From NCBI GenBank assembly GCA_014529385.2, contig CM043955.1, positions 153,851,640-153,915,639 on the forward strand: a DNA stretch of 64,000 nt. Reading direction: 5' to 3'. The notes below the pieces were generated by a model. That model did not search any database, was not told the DNA's origin, and worked only from the letters and a program-made list of their open reading frames with translations. This document shows positions 43,516 to 53,436 of the stretch, piece by piece. The DNA comes from Adiantum capillus-veneris. Lineage: Eukaryota > Streptophyta > Polypodiopsida > Polypodiales > Pteridaceae. The position numbers and the translations under genes are program-made. The number at the start of each line of letters is the position of its first letter. The stretch's first letter is position 1.

Positions 43516-43880
43516 ATAGGAGGGGATGTTAGGAGATTCCAACAAGGATTCTAGTTATTTCACAAAATTTTTCACCACTCTTGTAATTGCAATTGTAATT
43601 CCAATTGATAGTGACATTTCTTCAAATTTTCTAAAACTTGTATGTGTCACCCGTATCTACTTTTGAACCCAAAAATGTAATATTTGATGATACTGCGGTA
43701 AATCTAGCATTTGTACCATAAAACCCAAAGCAGGGTATAGAAGGCAACATTGTAAGGTTTTTTGTACACAATCGTTATTATGAATGAATAAGCAGATAAG
43801 GTTTTCTATGTATGTCGTGTGTCTTCTGCACTCTACTACGATCTTTAATTTCTTGCACTGCTCTGCACGGTTGTCGCATC
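43516..43880 (+). repeat. polypurine tract and 3' LTR or solo-LTR start
   Basis: AATAGGAGGGGA (43515-43526) is followed directly by TGTTAGGAGATTCC (43527), the classic PPT-LTR junction. The partner LTR was not found in the window. The end is uncertain, with CA dinucleotide candidates near 43878 and 43955. The LTR contains AATGAATAAGCAG, a possible polyadenylation region. Confidence 0.5.
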
Positions 43881-44339
43881 AAAATTCTGAGGGCACCATT
43901 CTGTTTGTCTCTTCAAGAGCTACGTGTGGATACTGATACCTACATTTCAAGCATCGCATGAAATTTGAGTATTGACTTTTATGACCTTCCAGGTGACATT
44001 TCTCTCTAACCGACTGTCATTTTGAGGTTTCATCAATTGCACTAGGTTCCAAGAACTTAGGAGATCCTAGTAGCACATTTGGATCCAAAAAATCATCCTG
44101 CATATGGTTGACAAGATAAAATCATGTTTTTCTCCTTGTGTTGTAATGCAAGTTTGACAGCTCAATTTCATTGTATATAGTCTCAGGGAGCTGCCTATTA
44201 ATTTTGGAGTCAGGCGGAGCTGATTTGCTTGAGGATTTGCATGTGGTTAAGAGAGAGAAAAGAATGATAGAATGAGAGATTCCGGTAGATGTGGGTAAGG
44301 GCTTTTTACAAGAGGGGCATAGACTTTGTCGAGCCAATT

Positions 44340-45120
44340 GCACCTATTGTATATCAAATTCATGCTCAATATATCATTGTTGGCATAGGCTATCTAGCCA
44401 AATGGGTCGAAAAATGATGCAAAAACGACAGTGCAGATCTTGTATCAACACATATTTATAGGTATTTGATTCATCTCGCAAATTAGCACCATATCACCCT
44501 CAAGCTAATGAACAAGTGGAAAGCACAAATAAAATTTTATGCGAGGTGCTCACAAAGATAATGAGTAATCAAGAGCAGACTGGGACCAAGGGCTACATTC
44601 AACTCTTTGGGCATATCAAGTTGCTTACAAAACAACAATTGGAATGACATTTTTTAATATGGTGTTTAGGCTAAATGCCATACTACCCGTGGAATTCTTG
44701 AATTCAATACTTTGCATAGCCAAGAACTTAGAGTGGATAGACCACAAGTTGTCAGAACTCAAGAGGCTAGATGAAATACACTTACAAGTTGTCACAAGAA
44801 TCTACATGCAAAAACAATGCATGAAGGAGTTCCACGATCAACAAGGAGTTCAAAAGGGTGACTACGTAATAGTCTACACCTTAAAACAACACTCCAAAAA
44901 GTTGAAAAAAAAAGAGAAAATGGCCCATTCGTGATTAATGACATATCATCAAGTGGCACCATAAAACTTGCAACATTAGAGAGAGAAGAGATGCCCGGTT
45001 GGATTAGTGGTTGTAGGTTAAATAAATATCTTCTACCACTAACCACAAAAATGGTGGAAGGGATACACCTCAGAGCAAAAAGAAAGAAGCAAGACAAAGC
45101 TAGTCAAGCATGAGCTCAAT
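44340..45120 (+). pseudogene. gypsy-B integrase fragment
   Basis: Diverged relative of gypsy-A integrase. It shows GIGYLAKWVEK near 44376, then LAPYHPQANEQVESTNKILC (44477-44536) with the integrase Glu (E of VEST), followed by LTKIM and WAYQVAYKTTIGM. A 96-codon open stretch (44644-44934) ends KGDYVIVYTLKQHSKK, then the chromodomain-like ISSSGTIKLATLEREEMP. RT is not present upstream, so this is a 5'-truncated copy. Confidence 0.72.
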
Positions 45121-45540
45121 ATGAAGCAAAGTTGCAAATTTTGAAGCGTAAGGAAAGACAAAACTGCATCCAATTTCAACAACTTGCAACAACACCTCCT
45201 CAAATTGAAGCAATTCAGACAGGGACAAACTGGCTTGCAGGTATGGATGTATGCATTCGTATATTGCTGGCAAATGGATCAATTGAGCAAGCACTTGTAG
45301 ACATTGGAGTGCAAGCCAATGCCATAAAGTACTCCACATTCATGAAGATTTCAGGTGTACCATTAATGACTAATCAAATCAAGCTCAAAGTTGCAAACCA
45401 AGGTGACATGGTCAATTTAGGTCAATAAAACGTGTCATTCAACATTGAGGCCATCAATGCCTACACTAATTTCATGTAGTGGCAGACATAGAACTTAACA
45501 AAATAGTCAAACTCAATGTATCAGGCCCGTATCATGGATG
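45121..45540 (+). pseudogene. retropepsin-like domain 3' of integrase, gypsy-B
   Basis: A 98-codon open stretch (45132-45428). A basic spacer (KRKERQNCIQFQQLA) is followed by MDVCIRILLANGSIEQALVD, then VDIGVQANAIKYSTF, the active-site region with DIG in place of DSG, and KLKVANQGDMVNLGQ as flap-like sequence. After a stop, NVSFNIEAINAY and FHVVADIE continue the fold. It aligns with 35108-35320 of gypsy-A in layout and in the pattern LVDSDAHLN / LVDIGVQAN. Copies of this age keep little of the original sequence. Confidence 0.55.
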
Positions 45541-45719
45541 CACACTTACAAAGAAATTCTGTAATGGCAAGAGGACACTTTAAAATTCACACTTAATGGC
45601 ACATCTTATGTCACTCCTTTGGCACAAAGTAATCATATTTGGAAAGTACAACCCATTAATACAAAAGCATATCCAGTACTGAAGCCTAAACCTACATGAC
45701 AAATCAACGGACAAACAAC

Positions 45720-46048
45720 AAGGTAGGTATGGGTGAAGAAATCCATAATGGCAAAGTCACCCATGTGTAAATGTATCCATCATCCATTAGCCATTGGCCA
45801 ATGGCCCTAATATTTCGGTAAAAAGGATGGGTGAAAAAATCCATAATGGCAAAGTCACCCATGTGTAAATGCATCCATCGACCATTAGCCACTGGCCATT
45901 GTATGGCTATGATATTTCGATAAAAATGGATTTTCCTCATGCATGATGGCTCCATGATGGCTTTTCCTCATAACAAGGGCCTTAAAAATGTGCTTTTATT
46001 TAGAATAAGAACTACAAGGGTAAATTAGGGTCCATACTTAAAAATATG
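45720..46048 (+). repeat. diverged LTR fragment related to copia-1
   Basis: The 3' part (ATGGCTTTTCCTCATAA, GGGCCTTA, AACTACAAGGGTAAAT, GGTCCATACTTAAA) matches the end of the copia-1 LTRs (about 2570-2653). The 5' part holds two tandem ~98-bp units (45731 and 45829 starts, each GGGTGAA.AAATCCATAATGG), with CCATTAGCCATTGGCC-like words recalling the GGCC minisatellite. No internal domain is attached, so it is a solo or truncated LTR of an older subfamily. Confidence 0.6.
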
Positions 46049-46369
46049 GATGCATTTTTGTCAACTAAGCACATTAGATGCATGAAAGGCTCGATAACAA
46101 CTCGGGGGGTTCACCATTCAATACCCCCTATATAACGTGCGTTCGTGGGGTATCAAAAAAACCCCTCTTTTAGCATGTCTAAATGAATAAAATGACCCCT
46201 TATTATAGGAATTTCATATAAAAACCCTTTATTTTAATGTATCTCTATTAAATTGCCTAAATTTTTTGCATTTTAAAACCCCACTTTTTGAACTCATGTT
46301 ATACATTAAAATAATTACATAGTGCACCCCCCAAGGGTAACAATGACAATTTTCTCTACATTTCTCCAA
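46049..46369. other. unassigned AT-rich DNA
   Basis: About 320 bp between the LTR fragment and the hAT relic. Nothing recognised. Confidence 0.4.
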
Positions 46370-47460
46370 AACACTAGATAGTATACAAGTTGATAGCACT
46401 TAGTGACTACAGTCTCTTAGTGAGGATACTTGTCAAGCCAAATATCCCATCATCTATCTACAATTGTTTCACCAAGGGCTAGCTTAACTTGCTACAATGT
46501 AGAGGAAATTTAGTATAAAATTGGAAACCATGTCGCACAAAATATCTGCAAATTCTTGGCAGGTGACTTAGTTCTAAAGAGAGTATAAGTAAAAGCATGA
46601 TCTCTTATGAACTTGAGAACATCATTAACATCTATGAGACTTTGCCTTATTGAAGGCACTTTCTCAAAGTCCTTAAGAAGCAAATGCAAATTTTGGTCAA
46701 CACATGGAACCCATGTAATCTAAGGATACTTGCCTTTCATTGCACGTCCTACACCTTTGTAGCTAGATACATTATTTGTGACGATAGTTGTTACATTTTT
46801 GGACCCACCATCTTTTAAAATTGCACACTCATATATGGATGTTAGAAAACCACTTATTTTTTCTTTCAAAGATGTATCAATTGCTTCCACAAAAATGGAT
46901 CCTTTCAAACAATCAATGTCACATTATCATGGGTTTTTTTGGGGATTTGTCCATCCATCAAGAGCAATTGTACATCCTCATATTATGGCACCTACTTAAG
47001 AACTTTGTGCTTCAGAATACTGTCTGATGAAGCTTTTACTTTATCTAGATATTTTGTACACATCTTGTTGTAATCAGGTGCCATAAATCCTTTGTTCATT
47101 GTGCTCATCAAAGCATCTTTGAAGAATAGGTTACGGATGACATTAAATGGAATTTTTCTTAGGTGCTTGTGGAGATGAATCAAGTTTTTCACTTATTGTA
47201 TAATAAATGAGACGGTTTTTAGTGCTTCAGTCAAGTAGTGTCTATGGATTCAAGGATTATCATGTTCAACCTCATACGATGCTAAGTGATACAGGTATGA
47301 TGGTGTTTACTAAGCATCGTAGAGCCGATTCTATTGTTTATGTGAAAAAGTACAACTCACAATCATGAAGTAATGAGAATTTTCATTTATCTTTATACAT
47401 TTTTGGCAATAGGAGATGCCACATTTATGTCAAATAGAGAGTGTAGCTTCAATTTCCACT
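46370..47460 (-). pseudogene. hAT-superfamily transposase relic
   Basis: On the minus strand, the text RKIPFNVIRNLFFKDAL followed by APDYNKMCTKYLDKVK (about 47070-47160) matches the 'IPFNV.R...F......P.Y..L...LL' block of plant hAT transposases. It is followed by SIFVEAIDTSLKEKISGF, VTTIVTNNVSSYKGVGRAMKGKYP (46720-46908), then ITWVPCVDQNLHLLLKDFEK and FIRDHAFTYTLFR (46560-46720). That is the DUF659-type core, in which the PCAAHC.NL.L motif is altered to PCVDQNLHL. Upstream, CQKCIKINENSH near 47400 may be a BED zinc-finger remnant. Stops and frame changes are present, and the C-terminal dimerisation region was not found. Confidence 0.75.
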
Positions 47461-47885
47461 TGGTTTCTAAGTACAAAGTCAAGAATGCTCTATGACATCG
47501 ATGAGGATGTGTAAGTACGATGTGTGTTGCTCAAGTTTTACTATTCTTTCAAAAGTTCTATTGCATATTTTATCGTACTCAGTGAAGTGGTGAGCGTTTA
47601 CACCAAGATCAAGACACTATGAGTATGCAGCTTTGATTCTAGCCTTGATAATATGTAGGATCACCTTTGGCTCTTCACTTAGAAGGTTCCCTTAGAAGGA
47701 GTGTGCAGCCATATGGGCAAAGATTTGTTAAGGGGAATGTTGTTTCATTTGTTGTGTAGACATGTCTGAGCAAAAAGTACCATAAATGACAATGTGGAAT
47801 TAGAAGTTGAGTGATCCCGTTCAATACAGTTGAAGCACTCGACATCAGAATCTTATTCTTTTTAGACGAATAGCCTCCTAAAAAG
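47461..47885. other. unassigned DNA between the hAT relic and E5
   Basis: About 420 bp with short frames only (47675-47893, minus, no family). It may be the 5' part of the hAT element; no TIR was found. Confidence 0.35.
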
Positions 47886-48203
47886 TGTGACACGTCCGCA
47901 CCACCACAAGTGAGAAGCCTCTCTAGTTTAGAAGTCTACACATTTGACATTACTGATTAGGTCATCAAAAGCCCTCTCCCAAGTCTATAAAAGAAGCCTA
48001 AGCTACACTTTGTATTTGATCTCACATCCATGCTCTACCCATTACTCTAGACTACTTTATATCCACCATTTGCGTATTAGTCCAATCATGATTTGATACT
48101 TGTGTTAGTGTCAACTTCTCCCTCTAATCTCTTTTGTAATTAACTTACTAATCACATTATGGACGGCTCACTAACATTTTTTCCATAATTGCCATTCCCA
48201 ACA
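47886..48203 (+). repeat. E5 5' LTR (left), slightly truncated
   Basis: Matches 55552-55865 closely (CCACCATTTGCGTATTAGTC, CAACTTC.CCCTCTAAT, ACGGCTCACTAA) and ends CCCAACA. PBS TGGTATCAGAGCC follows at 48206. The right LTR has about 10 bp more at its start (TGTTGCGGTG), so this one has lost its first bases. Confidence 0.85.
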
Positions 48204-48205
48204 TG

Positions 48206-48862
48206 TGGTATCAGAGCCAATGGTTCACTGCTAGGCATTACTTTCTATACTAGATCTTGTGAGCTCTCACTTTATTCACAAGATTGAATCAATTTCTCAT
48301 GCATAAGCATCTAGATTAGCATTGAACTCTACACTAGTTGCTCTAGTCATTGGGCACATTCTTGAGGAAGAACCTCAAGCCACTACCCTTTCTAGAAGTG
48401 CTTGGAATCGAGGGCATGCTAGATTAAGAGCATCATTAGTTATTTTGCATTAATAACTGCTTAATTATCATTTTTATAAGTGTCACTTTTGTTTTCTTGA
48501 TTCACAAATAAAATCTCTTTTTCATTAGTCCTGCAACGTGCTATCAAGCTCAAAAATTGGCCTTGATTAAGCCTAGTTATCCACCCCTAAATATAGGTGT
48601 GTATGTTTTGTGAGCCACTGCCGAATTTAACATATATTTCCTATTGTTCAGAGGCCTCTTATATGCAAGCCACATGGCCAAGTGGCTAAGGCATAGACTA
48701 TTCTTGGCCATTATGGGCCGTGGGTTCAAAGGCTCAGGGCTATTTTAGGCTCATGGGTAGACTCCAAATCCACTCGTTGAATTCCATTCAGTTGGATTTC
48801 ATGTTTGTTAAACCTTGCTCACATGTCGATGCCTTTTCTTGCTTGGCTTATCCTGTATCGTG
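48206..48862 (+). other. E5 interior, left part, with tRNA-iMet PBS
   Basis: Begins with the PBS TGGTATCAGAGCC (48206-48218), which defines E5 as a + strand LTR retrotransposon. No gag is seen. A tRNA-like segment lies at about 48664-48740. The piece ends at the copia-4 insertion (target duplication tcgtg, 48858-48862). Confidence 0.7.
48664..48740 (+). other. tRNA-Ser/Leu-like segment (relic or SINE head)
   Basis: TGGCCAAGTGGCTAAGGC fits the D-arm/A-box pattern of class II tRNAs (TGGCCNAGTGG). GTGGGTTCAAAGGC, about 40 bases later, fits a B box with one or two changes (GGTTCGAATCC). An acceptor stem does not pair convincingly. I call it a tRNA-derived relic, not a functional tRNA gene. Confidence 0.4.
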
Positions 48863-49053
48863 TGTTGGGGCATAAAGCCCAATGTGGTTGCCCAGGTAAG
48901 TGGGCAGGCCGCCAGGTATGTACACATATTCTTTGTAAAAACCTAATAAGAACTCACTATGCTCTACACATTACAGTAGAGCGAGTTCACCATATCATTG
49001 TGCTCTTCTTCTCGCACTCTCTCTCGCGTCGCACTTCCGCTCGTACTCCTTCA
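48863..49053 (+). repeat. copia-4 5' LTR (191 bp)
   Basis: Starts TGTTGGGGCATAAAG and ends GTACTCCTTCA. It is the reverse-complement equivalent of the copia-2 LTR. It contains an ATG at 48998 that opens into the leader ORF. Confidence 0.94.
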
Positions 49054-49510
49054 ACTGGTATCAGAGCTCAGATCGAGGCTCAGGGCAGCACTGCAAGAGG
49101 CTAGAGTCACCAGCTCAGATTGGAGTGAAATTCGACAGGCAAAGACACGGCCCCAAATCCTGTGGGAGGATCCGAAGGACTTGGTGTTCTCAAAATTTCA
49201 TTCTGAGGTCATCTCGGCCACCGTTCGGCTTCGACAAAGTTCTGCCCATGCCATTTTCGACTACGTGGTCTTGGTGGGTGCAGATCCGACTCTGCAAATT
49301 TGGGGTTTTCGGCCTACGATTTCAGGTGTTGAGGATATCGACACTCCCAGAGTCTTGATTTGTGGCTGTCTACACATCGAAGGACGGCTCACAGTTCTTG
49401 GAGGCGTGTCACATACGACACGGGCGCATCTACACACAGATTGTAGGCGACATCCACTAGTTCATCAGGTAGCTTGTGTTTGCTGCTTGATATTCCAGAT
49501 TTCATCCTGA
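48998..49510 (+). CDS. copia-4 sense leader ORF (170 codons, unknown)
   Basis: Opens in the LTR (ATG at 48998) and runs through the PBS into the leader. The part after the PBS is colinear with the 139-codon leader ORF of copia-2 (EIRQAKTRPQI, LRQSSA.AIFDY, GADPTLQIWGFRPT, VLICGCLHIEGRLTVLG, the same CVCCLIFQISS end). The copia-2 start Met is Leu here, so if translated it would start in the LTR or at another codon. No known domain. Its frame stays open in both elements although gag or pol of each is broken. Confidence 0.4.
   Translation: MCSSSRTLSRVALPLVLLQLVSELRSRLRAALQEARVTSSDWSEIRQAKTRPQILWEDPKDLVFSKFHSEVISATVRLRQSSAHAIFDYVVLVGADPTLQIWGFRPTISGVEDIDTPRVLICGCLHIEGRLTVLGGVSHTTRAHLHTDCRRHPLVHQVACVCCLIFQISS
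49056..49069 (+). other. copia-4 primer-binding site (tRNA-iMet)
   Basis: TGGTATCAGAGCTC two bases after the 5' LTR. Confidence 0.93.
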
Positions 49511-49658
49511 CATTGCAGGTACTTCCACATGGGATGTATTGTCAGAGATGATGTATGTCTGTTGAGGGTTTGTTGGCTGTGAGTCACGCAGCAAACAACC
49601 GCCGCAGCGGTTACAACATACAGTGGGAAATTTGTGGATGTATGACTTTGTGGGAAGT

Positions 49659-49934
49659 CTATGTATTGTCAGATTTACTGCAGCCTCTGTTGAGGGTCAA
49701 GTGAGGTTTTATTGCGGTGGGGGATTCTCGAATGTTGAGATCCTTTCGGTGATACAGGTCTTGGAGCGATCCCTCGAGCACCCTTAGATAGGCAGCTAGG
49801 ATGTATTGACTGTGAGTTAGACAGTAGGGATTGCATCTTTGCTTTACTGCCGTTGAGGCATTGTCGCAGTCTATGCTTACAGGACAGTGACAGGACAGTG
49901 AGAGACAGTACAGGTGCATGACAGGTTTACCCAC
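49659..49934 (-). CDS. antisense ORF in copia-4 leader (hypothetical)
   Basis: 91 codons (MGKPVMHLYCLSLSCHCP...), equivalent to 15602-15877 in copia-2 with about 80% identical residues by eye. No family recognised. Probably fortuitous, listed because both copies keep it open. Confidence 0.2.
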   Translation of the reverse strand: MGKPVMHLYCLSLSCHCPVSIDCDNASTAVKQRCNPYCLTHSQYILAAYLRVLEGSLQDLYHRKDLNIRESPTAIKPHLTLNRGCSKSDNT

Positions 49935-50150
49935 AGCTTACAGTGTTAGAGAGATAGCGGTTTTTTGAGCTGTTTTTGGTCTGTTTTTACTACACCAGAG
50001 CCATTTTACAAAGGAGACTCTGCCGAAATTTCTACAGAATTTGAAGCTTTCTTGGTCCATTTGACAGGTTGATATTGGTTCAAAGGTCAGTTTACAGGGG
50101 AAACTCTGCCGAATTTTTCCCAGGAAAGTAAACTACTGTGAAGCGTAGCT

Positions 50151-50903
50151 ATGGCTGGATCACAGGACACTGCTCTTTACAATATCAAGAAACTGGATGG
50201 AACCAATTTCCCATTGTGGAAGAAGCAGATTTGGCACGTGTTGGTACAAAAGAAGCAGATAAAACCTATAAAGCTCAAGGGGATAAAACCAGAAGATATG
50301 GACGAAGATGAATGGAGCGAAATGGATGAATTGGCAATTTCTACCATTATGCTGACTTTGGCAGAAAGCGTTTACTTCAATGTAGCAGACGAGATGCCGG
50401 CTTATCAAGCATGGTTAAAGCTGAGTGATCTTTATGAGAAGCAGAGTGCAGCTTCACAGGTATACTGGCTTAAGAAGCTTGTTGACTTGAAGATGAAAGA
50501 AGGGACACCTATGTCCAATCATCTGAATGAATTCAACACAATCTATAGTGAGTTGTCAGCTCAAGGTGTCAAGTTTGATGAACCTGTTAGAGCTATGTTC
50601 CTGTTGATCACATTGCCGGAAAATTGGGACACTTTTCGCACAGCTTTCAGTAATTCTGCACCTCCAGATGGTTTGAACATAGCATGTGTAGAAGGAAGTC
50701 TACTTACTGAAGAAACCAATAGAAATACAATGGACAAAGGCAAAGGAACAGCCTTAGTTATCAAGGGAAGGACCAAAGAAAACTACAAAGGTGGAAAGAG
50801 GAATCAGTCTCGTAGCAAGTCCCGCAGTGAAGATTGCAAAGAAGGGTCACATGAAAAGAGACTGCAGAGAATGGAAGGCAGAAAAAGGCAAAGAGAAAGC
50901 TGA
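50151..50903 (+). pseudogene. copia-4 gag
   Basis: Starts MAGSQDTALYNIKKLDGTNF. It is open for 250 codons through MDEDEWSEMDELAISTIM, LNEFNTIYSELSAQGVKFDE and LLITLPENWDTF (intact where copia-2 has its TAA). Within the basic RSKSRS region a net 29-bp deletion removes the first two Cys of the zinc knuckle and shifts the frame, so the last ~25 residues are out of frame. It has a single copy of the gag start, with no sign of the 502-bp triplication. Confidence 0.92.
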
Positions 50904-51996
50904 AGACCATGGTGAGAAGAACAAGTCCTCAGTGAAGATTCAAGAAATAAATGTGACAAACACTGTTGCAGAGGATGACAGTCTAGTGTCAGGAGACATC
51001 TACTTCTTGAAGAATACAATGGACTCAGCTCTTCTTACAGCATCTGATGGAAATGCATTGAGTGACTGGATTATAGACTCAGGGGCATCACTTCATGTGT
51101 CTCCATACAAGGAGTGGTTTACCTCTTATGTGACCACTAAAGATCATGTTCGGCTAGGCAATGGGCAGACATGTGAGATCTTAGGTGTTGGAGATGTTCA
51201 ATTGAAGTTTCAGAATGGCTCTTCTTTCACGCTGAAGAATGTGAGACATGTTCCCGCACTTACAAAGAGCTTGATCAGCACAGGTTTACTTGATGATGGT
51301 GGCTACGTCACCACTTTTGGACAGAACATGTGGAAGATATCCAAGGGTTCTATGACAGTATCAGATGGAGTAAAGTCTGGAGGACTTTACATGATTTATG
51401 TATCAAATGTCTCTAAAAATGTAATCAATGTAACCGAGCAGCCGAACGTTGCTTTGTGGCATAGCCGGTTAGGACATATGTCCAAGAAGGGAATGGAAAT
51501 CTTGTCTCGTTCTGGTTATTTGCCTGGCTTGTCATTTAATGATTTTGAATTCTGTGAACATTGTTTGTATGGTAAGCAAACACAGCAGCCACATAAGTAT
51601 AGAAGCAGTAGAAGAGATACACAGTTGGCACTTGTTCATAGTGATTTGTGTGGACCTATGCCTAACCTATCTCTAGGGGGAGTTTCTTACTTTATGACAT
51701 TTATAGATGATTACTCGAGGAAAGTATGGGTTTACTTTCTCAAGCACAAGGATGAAGCGTTTAGTGTTTTCAAAACATTTGTGATACTTGTGGAGAATCA
51801 GAGTGGCAAGAAGCTTAAATGCTTACGCACTGACAATGGTGGAGAGTATGTTTCAAAGGCCTTTCAGGACTTTTGTGAGTCAAAAGGTATAAAACATGAA
51901 CTTACTGCTCCTTACAATCCTCCTCAAAATGGTGTTGCTGAGAGGATGAATAGGACCATACAAGATAAGGTCAGAAGTATGTTGTCTAATGCATAG
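50791..51996 (+). pseudogene. copia-4 knuckle remnant, protease and integrase N-terminal part
   Basis: A 401-codon stretch in the pol frame. The first ~17 residues are out-of-frame gag. Then KKGHMKRDC (knuckle second half), an acidic spacer and the protease SDWIIDSGASLHVSPY near residue 92-107, with Trp intact. The integrase zinc region LGHMSKKGME ... CEHCLYGKQ is complete, and the integrase core has HSDLCGPM, TDNGGEY and PPQNGVAERMN. It ends at TAG 51994 (SNA*LPNG), where copia-2 has Gln. Confidence 0.93.
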
Positions 51997-52068
51997 CTGC
52001 CAAATGGGTTTTCGGCTGAAGCTGTATCAACAGCTGTTCATCTTATAAATAGATCTCCTAGCAATGTT

Positions 52069-53430
52069 TTGCAGAAGGATTTAGTGGCAGAGATGGTATG
52101 GTCAGGCAAGGTGCCCTCATACAAGCATCTCAGAGTCTTTGGCTGTGAGGTATATACTCACGTTGCAAAGGAATTTAGGAACAAACTTGAGCCAAAGAGT
52201 AGAAAGTGCATCTTTCTAGGCTATGGTAATTCTGGTGAAATGGGGTACAGACTTTGGGATCCCGAATCCAAAAAGGTTATCAGCAGCAATGATGTTCACT
52301 TTAATGAAGCCAAATATCATTCTAAACCAGAGAGGGTTGAGGAGATTAGAAGAGTTGTCTTCCAAGAAGATGGACCTGCACGTGCAAGACAAAATGTCAG
52401 GGCTCAAGAGGAGCAAGGACAGGACAGAGTGGAACCACATGTTGTGGCTGAGCCTGAGCCACCTATTGTGCGTAGATCTGGACGTGTCACGCGACCTCCT
52501 AATAGGTTTGTTCCATCTATGAACTATGTCATGTTGACTGATTGCAATGAGCCTTCATGTTACAAGGAAGCAGTGCAAATGAAGGACTCCGGGAATTGGC
52601 AATTGGCCATGCAGTCAGAGATGACATCTCTGCATAAAAACAAGACATGGAAGCTAGTTAAATTACCACAGGGCAAAAAGGATCTACCTTGTAAATGGGT
52701 TTACAGGTATACGATCACCGCTTATGATAGTCAGCCAAAGTACAAAGCAAGGCTTGTTGCCAAGGGCTTCAAGCAAGAACAAGGCATTGACTTTGATGAA
52801 GTCTTCTCTCCGGTGGTCAAGATGACTACATTGAGATGCTTTCTTGAATTGGTTGCCATATTAGATTTGATGTTGCACGAAATGGATGTCAAGACAGCGT
52901 TCTTGCATGGTGATTTAGATGTGGAAATTTACATGCAGCAGCCAAAAGGGTTTGTTGAGAAAGGCAAGGAAGATTGGGTATGCCAGTTGTTAAAGAGTCT
53001 TTATGGCTTAAAACAATCACCGAGGGCATGGTACCATAAATTCCACAAGTTTATGCTTTCTCAAGGCTGCAAACGTAGTGAGTTCGATCACTGTCTATAT
53101 ACAAAGAAGGCTAAGGATGGTAGTTGGCTGATCCTTATTTTGTATGTGGATGACATGTTGATTGCTGGCAAGCACTTGGAAGAAATTTCAGCTTTGAAGT
53201 CAAAGATGGCAAAATCGTTTGACATGAAAGACATGGGTGAGGCAAGTCATATACTTGGTATGCGCATTGAGAGAGACAGATCAAAGAAGTTGATTTGGTT
53301 ATCTCAAACAGAGTATATTGACAAGGTTTTGCAACGTTTCAATATGGAGAAGGGAAAGGCATTGAGTGTTCCATTGCCACCATATGTGAAACTTAGCAAA
53401 CAAGATTGTCCTGTGTCTGAGGAAGAATAG
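52069..53430 (+). pseudogene. copia-4 integrase C-terminal part and RT
   Basis: 453 codons in the same frame after one stop. The integrase C-terminal GKVPSYKHLRVFGCEVY and SRKCIFLGYGNSGEMGYRLW come first, then a variable linker, RRSGRVTRPPNRFVP, and RT (WVYRYTITAYD, LVAKGFKQEQGIDFDEVFSP, DVKTAFLHGDLDVEIYM, LYGLKQSPRAWYH, ILYVDDMLIAG). It ends at TAG 53428 (SEEE*AEM), where copia-2 has Gln. RT catalytic residues are intact. Confidence 0.93.
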
Positions 53431-53436
53431 GCTGAA

